NCBI GenBank assembly: GCA_903772945.1
Contig: CAICTM010000014.1
Location: forward strand, 1 to 64,000
From: Seminavis robusta
Taxonomy: Eukaryota > Bacillariophyta > Bacillariophyceae > Naviculales > Naviculaceae
Direction: 5' to 3'
Length of the DNA stretch: 64,000 nt
Part shown: one piece after another, positions 1 to 8,650 of the stretch
Position numbering within the stretch: position 1 is the stretch's first letter
Layout: each line of letters opens with the position of its first letter
Program-made: the position numbers and the translations under genes
The notes under the pieces: generated by a model
Told to the model about the DNA's origin: nothing
Database searches by the model: none
What the model saw: only the letters and a program-made list of their open reading frames with translations

Positions 1-1279
1 AAAAAGAAGAGAGATCTGCCGGTTAGCAAGTAGCATCGAACTTAGAGCAGCCGTTACTGTCAGACGTCGGCAGATGGTTGGTCATTCTACTGCGTTTCAT
101 TCGCTAACCGTTGCGTAGCACATCGGGTCGTGCTGGATACGTAAACCGTCACTCGATAAGAGGTCTATAGTACCCTGCACTCCAGCAATAGTGTCAGATC
201 TGACAGCCCATAAGTCCCGATTTTGCTTGTTAGGACATTATAGATTGTTACTCACGTAGTAACTCAGGAGATCTGTGATACCTTTATAGTAAGCTGAGAC
301 TTTACCAATAAGTTCAATTGGCTCATGTCCTACAGGGTGTTCTAGTTATAGGTAGAGCTTTGGACGACAGTCACTGGTCGTAGTCTACTCGGGAAACGTT
401 TGCTCGATTATTTTCATTACCTGGCTTTTACTAGTATGAGATCAGAGTGGCTGTTCGGTTTTACCTTCATCGCCGGAGGAGGTCTCTACCGACTTTGGTG
501 TCTCTATATTCATCAAGATGGCGCTGTATTCTTGGCCAGCCGTTGCAAAACGAGCTAAGCTTGGCCTATCTACGCCGACTTAAAGACTTGCACAAGTCAC
601 ATCACGCTCACTCTCTGTTTATTTAATATGTTTTTTTATGATGAGGCGATGTTCTCTCCGAAGCTAGTATGTATATCTATTCTTGCCAACGGTGTGCCTC
701 ACTCCACTCTTCACGCCCACTGGATTCCCCATAATTAGACTCCTTAGCCATCAGCCACCACAATGCTCGCACACTACTCTCAGTCAAGTCCGCACAGTGA
801 TTACTTAAGGCGGTGGTCAATAATTAGATGACCCAGACACATAGCATCGCCGCCTATCATACACAAACGACGTGAGAACCGCGATCATCAACTGCGAGCA
901 ACTGTCGAAGGTTTTTAGGTTGTGACTCAAGCCGTCGAATAAATGGCTTTCTAGGGCCGGAATCAAAGATGATAAAGAAAGGATGTCGGCGGTGTCCCTG
1001 ACCAACCGGTTAACAACGACATTTCGTAGGGCAAATGTGGTGCTACCCAAGTCGTCGGCATACGGAATAGTTTAACTGGGTATATAGTTTGATTTACTTT
1101 GTCTCTCAGACCAATCAGCACCATACCGGTAACAATTTATATTATAGTTCGACTCTGAGTGGAACATTGAGTCCTGTTCCAGCATAAGCTCCGCGTACCG
1201 GCGGCTTTCCCTATAATTTGGTCGGGCGTGGTCTCGGGATCGGCAAGTGTTGCCGCTAGGGTTGGCTTAAGCCAGGGTA
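1..1279. other. gene-free stretch
   Basis: Nothing coding is convincing here. The only open frame above 75 codons (minus strand, 817-1050) has no recognisable domain. The tail of the stretch carries palindromic ACCGGTAC-type oligomers of the kind seen in other gene-poor parts of the window. It may be old decayed repeat DNA, but no family is recognisable. Confidence 0.5.
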
Positions 1280-1817
1280 CCAGGTACCGTACGTACCGGT
1301 AGCGGTGAGATTAGCTCTAGTAGTACAGGTGTGAATGGTTCTGAGTATTGATAGCTACTACAAGTACTATGTGAGTAAAGTGATACTTGCTCTTCCATTC
1401 GTTTCATTTATAGGTTAGACAGCAACTTCATTGTGCCAATACTAATTGAACTCGGAGTGTAATAGGAGATTCAATACTCGTGTATGAAAGGGCTGGTGCC
1501 AGTGCGGGAGGAACAATGGACGATATGATAAGATTCAAATTCAATACATAGCGAACAGCCAATAAACAAGGAAACATGAGAGTTGATCCATGATTTGTCC
1601 CCAGATAGCTACATGTAGTACTAAGCTCATGGAAGGGGTAAGGTGACGCAGTAATGCCATCCAGGCAAGCAAGGTTCTTCCCGCACAGTGAAGCATGGTT
1701 GGGGCAACCGTTCACTAGCTAGGACATGGCAAAACAAGAGTCCACCTATCTCCAATGATCATCCCCAGCTGCAAGCAAACTAGGAGAACGTGCCGTGTAG
1801 CTTTCAGAACGCCCCCG
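1280..1817. repeat. diverged duplication, copy 1
   Basis: This block matches 3031-3510 in the same orientation. The last 210 bases (1608-1817) equal 3301-3510 base for base by eye. The first 328 bases correspond to only about 270 bases of the other copy, and most differences are short gaps. No terminal repeats or coding sequence were recognised. The block ends exactly where two telomere-like CCCTAA units begin. Confidence 0.85.
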
Positions 1818-1818
1818 A

Positions 1819-1832
1819 ACCCTAACCCTAAT
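1819..1832. repeat. two CCCTAA telomere-like units
   Basis: Just after the end of the duplicated block the sequence reads AACCCTAACCCTAA. Two units are too few to call an interstitial telomere. The position, exactly at the point where the two duplicated copies stop matching, is what makes it worth recording. Confidence 0.5.
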
Positions 1833-1839
1833 CAGCTAT

Positions 1840-2340
1840 TTTTTAACCGGGTATTTGATGTGGGCACTAGATGGGTAATGATGTCAAATGGGCTTGTGTT
1901 GCCGTATCCCCACATACGATCTTTGAGGGACTTTGTGTAAGTATCGTTAAAGGCGTCCAAAATCTGCTGGAGGATCTGGTCCTCTGTTTTGTGGTATATT
2001 TTCCATGCATCCAGTTCTTTTTTGTAGGTTTGGTCGTGGCGTTACATGAGTGCTTGGGTGACGTTGGCAGCATGTACGGGTTTGTCTGGTTTGATCGGTG
2101 ATCGGACGACGAATGCAACGTCTGCCTTTGTGGGATGCTTGCAGTGTATGCTGCCTGGCCAAGGATGATGTAGGCGTGGCCTAATCTCCATCACCGTCCT
2201 CACTGGAGATAGCTCTGTTGTTTGCAAGAACCTGAGAGATGAGGAGGAATAGCTTCCTCTGGTCAGGTTTGCCAATGATTGGTGTGAGGATGGGGTGTGG
2301 CATTGCCTCAGTTGTGTAGTGGTGGTCATTGTAGGATGAG
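1840..2340 (-). mobile_element. gag-like retrotransposon fossil
   Basis: Read on the minus strand, this stretch encodes a helical segment (around DQILQQILDAFND) followed by a KSLKDR...GYGN...DIITHL pattern. That pattern resembles the gag-like protein at the 5' end of LTR retrotransposons, where a TYxxxLKxxxxGYxxxTxxxILxHL signature is common. Only this part of an element is visible. No LTR or pol could be tied to it. It is broken and looks old. Family: LTR retrotransposon, superfamily uncertain. Confidence 0.45.
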
Positions 2341-2518
2341 GGTAGAATTGGATTTGAAGTTGGGCGACACGGGTATATTTAGTCCCTTTGTCGGACGTTT
2401 AAGGCCTGTGTGTCTAGGTGGTGTATGTGTGGGTAGTGGTATTGTGGTTTGGTTGGTGTTGGTGTTTGTTGGCTAGTAGCGGTATCAGCTGGTAGCGGTA
2501 TCACGTTCGGTATCATTC

Positions 2519-2835
2519 GGTATAGTTCGTTCCGTTCGAGGATAGAGGTTCGTTCGTTCGAGGATAGAGGTTCGTTCGAGGATAGAGGTTCTCGTTTCGA
2601 AGATAGAGGTTCGTTTCGAAGATAGAGGTTCGTTCGTCGATAGAGGTGCGTTCGTCGATAGAGGTGCTTCGATAGAGGTGCGTTCGTTCGAGGATAGAGG
2701 TGCGGTGTTCCGTTCGAGGATAGAGGTTCGTTCGTTCGAGGATAGAGGTTCGTTCGAGGATAGAGGTTTGTTTCAAGGATATAGAGGTTCCGAGGATAGA
2801 GGTTCGCTCGTCGATAGAGGTGCGTCGATCAGTGT
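2519..2835. repeat. minisatellite, GGATAGAGGTTCGTTCGA-type units
   Basis: About 17 imperfect tandem units of roughly 15-27 bp share the core GATAGAGGT preceded by CGTTCGAG or CGTTCGTC. Open frames on both strands through this block are products of the repeat period and are not genes. Confidence 0.9.
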
Positions 2836-3030
2836 AGCGGATCGGTGGTGGTATCGGTTGTATAGAAGGATCTTATAACATCTGTTGAAGAGACTAAAGG
2901 TAGCGATAGATGTATTACGAATGATGTTATAAGATTATGAGGAAAAGCTACTTTGTTGTCTCTGGATCTGTAGATGAGTGGAGGCTAGATTCCGGTTGAC
3001 GGTGGACGGTCAGACGGCCGGAATCAGCAA

Positions 3031-3510
3031 CCAGGTACCGTACCGGTACGGAGTAGCTCTGTGTACAGGTGTGCTGGTTCTGAGTATGATAGCTACTACA
3101 GTACATGTAGTAAAGTAGATCTGCTCTCATCTTTCTTTTAGTTAGAAGCACTCATGTGCCGTACTAAGAACTCGAGTGATAGGAGATCAATACTCGTATG
3201 AAAGGCTGCAGTGCGAGGACAATGGACGAATGATAGATTCAATCAATACATGCGACAACCATAACAAGGAAACATGCGAGTTGCTCATTTGTCCCCAGTA
3301 GCTACATGTAGTACTAAGCTCATGGAAGGGGTAAGGTGACGCAGTAATGCCATCCAGGCAAGCAAGGTTCTTCCCGCACAGTGAAGCATGGTTGGGGCAA
3401 CCGTTCACTAGCTAGGACATGGCAAAACAAGAGTCCACCTATCTCCAATGATCATCCCCAGCTGCAAGCAAACTAGGAGAACGTGCCGTGTAGCTTTCAG
3501 AACGCCCCCG
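3031..3510. repeat. diverged duplication, copy 2
   Basis: This is the second copy of the block at 1280-1817, in direct orientation 1.7 kb downstream. The 3' 210 bases are identical to copy 1. The 5' part is shorter than copy 1 because of many one- to three-base gaps. The change from gap-rich to identical is abrupt at 3301. Confidence 0.85.
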
Positions 3511-3689
3511 GCAAGACGAACCCGTCCGACCCGGATTGGCTCCAGTAGTGCTAGCTAGGATCTTCTTTTGGAGTTTGTTTTGGATCTTTTTGAATTCGAT
3601 GTTGCTTCGAATTGGCCGTCGGATATTAGGGAGACTTTGGATGCCTCTTTACTTCAGTGGTATCCCAAGTTTGTTGATTTCATTTGCAA

Positions 3690-4107
3690 TACACGGCTCT
3701 TAGCCTTATTCGTGACTCGATCCTAGATAGGGTTTGAGTTCGACTCATGACTGAGTCTTTCGTGAATAGTCATTAAGACAGGGTTCTCATGACCTCTAGT
3801 CATACTAGGTCGATGGTGAAACATCGCGCTAGATATTTAGCTGGCGTGGAGAGATTCCACGCTACTAGATAAATGCTAGACGAATCTTCCACGCGTTCCG
3901 TTTTTGGATCGTGGAATGAGTAGGATTGCTACCGCAACCTACTCTATCACACTTTACAGTCTCCCGCGGGAGTTCAGATCTACGATCCTTTGATTGTGGA
4001 TCTCTCTCGTTGATTAGTTTTCATAGCTTTCTAATCCTCTCATAACTTTCATTCTCTCAAACTCAAAACACTCGAAAGATCTTTACACTAGCTTTTAGCG
4101 TAGTGCA
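3690..4107 (+). mobile_element. LTR-like sequence, LTR retrotransposon fossil
   Basis: About 420 bp match 38311-38733 along their length, including a shared block reading TTCGACTCATGACTGAGTC and a shared 3' end TAGCGTAGTGCA. A weaker match lies at 44190-44575. Repetition at three sites, with a gag-like region between two of them, identifies it as the long terminal repeat of an LTR retrotransposon. Here it is a lone LTR or the 5' end of a remnant. It is diverged and old. Confidence 0.65.
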
Positions 4108-4845
4108 GAAGCAATGGCAAAGCCGGTCTCCAACTCAAACACCGTTGCCAACAACCTCGAAGCGAACTTTGGAGTCGGAGTCTTCCGACGACTCGAGTAC
4201 CAGCGCCATAGCACCTTCGTCCAAGTGCGGTAAAAAGCAAAAGCAAGCCGAAAAGCTACCTACGGAGAATCATCTGATGCCGGCTCAGCATGGGAATTAG
4301 ACCTGAAACGTGTTCACGGCCTCACCGACGAAGAGGCATGTATTGTGATGTCCATGATTGCTCGCTATACCAATGAAGGCACATTTCCAACTCCCAAGGA
4401 TAGGGATGATCGTTTCATGAAGTTTGCTCATGAGGGGTGGAAATACCTGCAGGAGCTCAAGGCACTACAGAAAATTTACCCCGAATGCGGTGACCAAACC
4501 TGTATTGACGGGCAATGGAAAATTCTCTAAAACGAATGGAAAAATGGGAGCATGATTTTTCTAATAAATTTACCAATCTACGATTTACTTTTTTATTGAT
4601 ATCATGGATATTAGCTTGGTGTTGGTATGTTCCCCCTGTCTCCAACGAGACGAATACTAGACTGTCTCGTAAATGGATTAACCCTAACTCTAATGGTGGA
4701 CAGAGGTGGGAAGAACCATTATTACCTCACCTCTGGTCCACGGTCCAAAGATTGACCCCCGTTTTTCCTATAGTAAAACAGTACTTTTTTATTGGTGGGT
4801 CTGAATTTACTTATGGCGGTCCAACAACTAACCCCATATAAATGA
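4108..4845 (+). other. coding-like remnant downstream of the LTR
   Basis: Two or three short open frames follow the LTR-like sequence. One is Ser/Lys-rich (4103-4300). Another has the look of a real protein, with TDEEACIVMSMIARYTNEGT and FMKFAHEGWKYLQEL (about 4262-4530). The position just after an LTR suggests the internal region of an old element, but no gag or pol signature is recognisable. It is best treated as a fossil of unknown family. Confidence 0.3.
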
Positions 4846-4984
4846 CTTAATAAATAACATAAAAAGACTTAATGGGTTAGTTTTGTAGAGCATAGCCCTA
4901 TAAGTAAAATGAAGGTCCATGGACTGACTCCAGCCTGGACCGGGACCAAACCAGCCTCGTGGCGAATGAGCGTCCCAAACTAAT

Positions 4985-5155
4985 AGCCTTTATTCGACAG
5001 TTAGCTTATTACTATTTGATAGTTAGCTTTTATTATTCGATAGTTAGCTTTTATTAGTTGAAAGTTAGCTTTTATTCTACAATTAGCCTTTTTATTCGAT
5101 AGTTAGCTTTTATTATTCGACAGTTGGCCCATTTATTCGATTAGTTAGCAGCCTT
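4985..5155. repeat. AT-rich tandem repeat, TTATTCGATAGTTAGCTTTTA units
   Basis: Seven to eight imperfect units of about 20-25 bp alternate TTATTCGA(T/C)AG with TTAGCTTTTA. No gene is visible in or beside it. The flanks (4846-4984 and 5156-5341) also show nothing coding. Confidence 0.75.
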
Positions 5156-5341
5156 ACATTTGACACCATGTAGCTACTAGAGTAGAAGCAAGTAGTCCGC
5201 GCTTAATTTCGGTCATACCATGCGCGCGCCAATAAGCTGACATGCGTTAGGCATCTTGCACCACACCGCTTCCACCGACCCCATCACAATTCCAATTGAG
5301 CCCATGACCATGCCAAAAGACGCCCGTCCCAAAGCTTCACA

Positions 5342-5746
5342 ATGGTCCATAAGCGTGCCCCTTTCTCGAATGCGCTGATTGAACGTCTTTCGAGTTTACT
5401 TCTGGACGAAGTTCTTTACACCATTTTTGCAATCCTCGACAATGGCACCGGCAATCGTTATCTTCAGGGATACATCAAAACCTTCCGTCGATGCCGCTTC
5501 AACACGTTATACAAACTTGCAGGAGCTGCATTTATTAAAACATGCCTACGAGTTAACAAAGCCCTGATGGAAATTCAGTTGAATCAATTCAAAAAATTCG
5601 GTATACACAGCAATTCCCTAGGATTCCATACGCACCTTGCCCAGCTTAGAAAGAAAGCGTACGAAGGTGCAACATTACGCCAACTGATGGAATATTTCCC
5701 TGACACTGAGGAGTTTATGCTCAGTCTCTCCCGGATTTATTTGTGA
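5342..5746 (+). CDS. hypothetical protein, 134 aa
   Basis: This is an uninterrupted ATG-initiated frame of 134 codons. I do not recognise the protein. It is basic and largely helical in appearance, with segments such as NALIERLSSLLLDEVLYTIF and a Lys/Arg-rich middle. There is no signal peptide, membrane segment or cysteine pattern. It stands alone between repeat-rich stretches, so it could be a fragment of a mobile-element protein or a chance frame. Composition and length make it more plausible than the other small frames nearby. Confidence 0.35.
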   Translation: MVHKRAPFSNALIERLSSLLLDEVLYTIFAILDNGTGNRYLQGYIKTFRRCRFNTLYKLAGAAFIKTCLRVNKALMEIQLNQFKKFGIHSNSLGFHTHLAQLRKKAYEGATLRQLMEYFPDTEEFMLSLSRIYL

Positions 5747-6021
5747 AGCATTTATTTAAGACTTTTGTTACACACACACAAACTTGCGCAACTTAGACAA
5801 ACATGCAGGAGTAAGATTTGATAAACGCAAACCACAATACTACTATTTTACTATAGGTTTGTACCATGGAATGTAAACATGTTACATTATTCCTGCCTTT
5901 TTATTATGCCTCCAGAGAATGGGCATGTGTCACGAATTATTAAAACGTAATCTATTACTATACGATTGGAGTCAATGCATGATTTGCTCTGTGAGACTAT
6001 CTTTATGGGCTTCTTTACTAA

Positions 6022-6600
6022 TGCCTGTGCAGGATAGCGAATGTCCTATTCTTACTGGGTAATTAAAGATATATGCTGGGAAATTCGAATCCTGCATAAG
6101 CACTCGATTGTACCCCTTAGCATAATTTGCTATATAAAATACTGTACGCATCTACCTACTAGTCAACTTACGAATTTGTACTGTTTTACAATAAGTATGC
6201 TCTCTGTGCAGGATTCGTTCCGTTTGGCGATTTCACGGAACACGATTGAACGATGAATGCATGTTTCAACTGTCAGCTTTACTTATGCCTGTGCAGGAAA
6301 CGATTTTACTGGTCAATAGAGAATATAAGGTCTATAGTTCGAATCCTACATAAAAGCGCTTTTGCACTCCTAGGAACTTGTACTATATTAATTACTGTAT
6401 GAATCCACTAACATGTGCAGCCACAGATTCTCAAATAGATGTCTTTTCTTACATGCTAAAATCGTATGATGTTTATATATGCCTATGCAGGATACACGAA
6501 TGTCTTGTTCTACTATTAATAGTTTGATTTCCACGCTTTATAAATAGTATTCTTTACTATATAGAGTACTGTATCTATCTACCTAATCACGACTCGGCTA
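6022..6600. repeat. degenerate tandem repeats with tRNA-like ends
   Basis: Units begin near 6022, 6286 and 6480, with a partial one near 6202. Each starts with a variant of TGCCTGTGCAGGA. Two (near 6084 and 6336) contain TTCGAATCCTRCATAA, and all three full units later carry a TACTGTAY...CYACYTA block. In the first unit TGCCTGTGCAGG can pair with CCTGCATAAGCA, and the TTCGAATCC piece resembles a tRNA B box. This suggests a tRNA-derived SINE-like origin. No intact tRNA fold is present. Confidence 0.4.
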
Positions 6601-6853
6601 TTGCTGTGAAAAGGAATTTTATACTGTTTATGCAAACCACCATATGAATATATAGTCAAATAGTACGATTGTGCTTTGTCAATACGAAATGGTACTATAT
6701 CTCGCTGCTAGCTACTACTCTAGACTACCTAGCTAGCTAGATACTAGCTAGATAGTACTACCAGGTAGCCAGGTTTCCAGCGCTTCCTCTTTCTTTATCT
6801 CTAACCATTGTATTTTAATAAAGTAATTTTATTATACAAATCCATGCTCCCCA

Positions 6854-7165
6854 GTGGCTCCCCCTAGGGTCGTTAATATATGCCTTCGAAACCCCCACCT
6901 CATCGTGAAACACATGAAGAAAGCCGCACCACCTTCATACCGACAGGATGAACTGGTCAGCCATGAAGAATGGTTGAACGTGGTCAGCCCTACAGGATTA
7001 CCAATGAAAGTGTATAAAGCATGGAAGAAAGGAGAGAAGTATAAAGCGTCACACGAAGAACGGATTGCGAGAAACATCGCCCTCAAGAATACCTGTGACT
7101 GCAAAGGCCTAACAATGAAAGTGTATACGGCATGGTTGAATGGTGAACAGTACAAAGCCACCTAG
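6854..7165 (+). other. possible small ORF with an internal repeat
   Basis: The open frame lacks an ATG at its 5' end; the first in-frame ATG comes about 20 codons in. It encodes a basic peptide with two similar modules, GLPMKVYKAWKKGEKYKA and GLTMKVYTAWLNGEQYKA, about 37 residues apart. I do not recognise the family. The internal repeat suggests it was once a real protein, perhaps from a mobile element. It may be a remnant. Confidence 0.3.
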
Positions 7166-7267
7166 ACCCCCACATAATCCCTAAACATCTTAACTATGAG
7201 GGCAGAAGACACAATTCAATTCTACTGGTACTGTCAGACGGGCAGGAAGGATTTTGCCAACATGCCT

Positions 7268-7711
7268 GGGTTACTCGGCATTTTTTCTGTTTGGGAAAGT
7301 GTTTTGGCGATTAAGTGATCCTTATGTAAATGTCTACACACCGTTAGTAGACATAAGTAGACAAAGTAGACATTGTGCGACTTTAGGAGACATTAGTAGA
7401 CAAAGTGATACATTGGTAGATATTGGTAGACAAAGTGAGACATTGTGAGACATTGTGAGACATTGGTAGACAAAGTGAGACATTTTGTACTGTTTTACTG
7501 TACTGTTCAGACAAAGTGAGACATTGGTAGACATTAGTAGACAAAGTGATACATTGGTAGACATTGGTAGACAAAGTGAGACATTGTGAGACATTGGTAG
7601 ACAAAGTGAGACATTGTGAGACATAAGCCACTTTTTCTAAGGAGCATAGAACATTTAGGCAACTCTGTAATCAGATACAATAGCTTAAATAGACAGAATG
7701 CCGAGTAACCC
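7268..7711. mobile_element. short element with 15-bp terminal inverted repeats (MITE-like)
   Basis: GGGTTACTCGGCATT at 7268-7282 is perfectly inverted at 7697-7711 (AATGCCGAGTAACCC), and weak similarity continues inward (CTGTTT against CTGTCT). No clear target-site duplication is visible in the flanking bases, so the exact ends are uncertain. The 444 bp between the arms contain a minisatellite and no protein. The layout fits a non-autonomous DNA transposon that has acquired or amplified an internal tandem repeat. Confidence 0.6.
7345..7625. repeat. minisatellite of GTAGACAAAGTGAGACATTG-type units
   Basis: Tandem variants of GACATTGGTAGACAAAGTGA fill the TIR-bounded element, broken once near 7485-7510 by a non-repeat spacer. 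A larger period is also visible, since 7393-7480 resembles 7527-7620. Open frames on both strands are period artefacts. Confidence 0.9.
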
Positions 7712-7778
7712 TGAGGTAGATCCAACGGGATGTCCAATAAAATTAAAATTTAGTAATTTAATTTAAAAAATAACAATT

Positions 7779-8108
7779 TTAATCGTCGCCACGTCTACCA
7801 ACGCTAACAATTTCATTCACACAGTCCTTCTCGATATATTCAATCAAAGTGTATCTAAAGTTCGGCACGAAACTCCTACTACCGACAACAATGCACACCC
7901 ATGACCTAGCTTCATCATCACATCCTGACATAATGTGCCCGACACTCTGAGATGGATGATCATGCATCTGGCCGCAATATGGACATCTAGCCTCTGTCGC
8001 GCCCTGCTTCCTCAAAACAACAGAAATCCCGTAGTACTCCTGTAGATACATCCGCATCTCATCCAAATCGATAGGTAAACCATTAGCTATAGAATTATCG
8101 TTCGCCAT
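7779..8108 (-). CDS. hypothetical Cys/His-containing small protein, 109 aa
   Basis: An ATG-initiated minus-strand frame of 109 codons. After a hydrophilic N terminus (residues 1-30) there is a CPYCGQMHDH motif followed by an H...C pair, which looks like a small zinc-binding knuckle or ribbon at about residues 42-63. The C-terminal third is mixed helix and strand. I do not recognise a named family. There is no signal peptide or membrane segment. It lies just outside the TIR-bounded element, so it could belong to a larger mobile element or be an independent small gene. Confidence 0.45.
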   Translation of the reverse strand: MANDNSIANGLPIDLDEMRMYLQEYYGISVVLRKQGATEARCPYCGQMHDHPSQSVGHIMSGCDDEARSWVCIVVGSRSFVPNFRYTLIEYIEKDCVNEIVSVGRRGDD

Positions 8109-8650
8109 GGTCGCAATTTATCACAAAAAATAAAATCCTCTAACCAGCAGATGGAAAGATGTTTGCTGTAACCGGCCTATGTTGTAGCCTCTGCGACTAT
8201 TTGACCATGGCAGATTTGACTAAAAGAGAATTTGTAACGGAAGCCTTCATTGCCTTTGACTATGTTGCCTGATACACCCCGACGAGGAAGTCAACATAGC
8301 GAGTTGGTTTCCCAACTACATTGTCAGCCAATTCGACGATGACATGATAGACCTAGACCAACCCCTTTCCATGGACGGTTGCGGAGGCCTCCACTGCCTC
8401 ATAGGCGAAAGAAAGGTTATCATACTGGAATTTCAATAGGTTCTAGCTAGCTCTAGGTTGCAACCTTGGGTTGCTCCCGACCCTAACCAGGTAGAAATAG
8501 GTTGACCAGCGGGGATGGTGGGTGCTTGAGGAAAGATTAAGAAAACTCCGCTGTCCAGGGTGATAGACAACGAAGACACCATGAATGCTAAACATGCACT
8601 ATAGAATACAACCTTACTACTTTTGGACACACATCCATCCAACCAAGGAC
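8109..8650. other. intergenic, nothing recognised
   Basis: There is no supported gene between the 109-aa frame and the 3' end of the HSF-like gene. Short protein-like stretches occur, but no continuous frame does. The 3' UTR of the HSF-like gene probably occupies the right-hand part. Confidence 0.5.

Noticed and set aside
6022-6100. A functional tRNA in the first tandem unit
   Set aside because: The outer stem and a B-box-like segment exist, but the T arm and anticodon arm do not fold properly.
7345-7625. CRISPR-like regular repeats
   Set aside because: Repeats touch or overlap in pattern, no unique spacers lie between them, and the genome is eukaryotic with spliceosomal introns.
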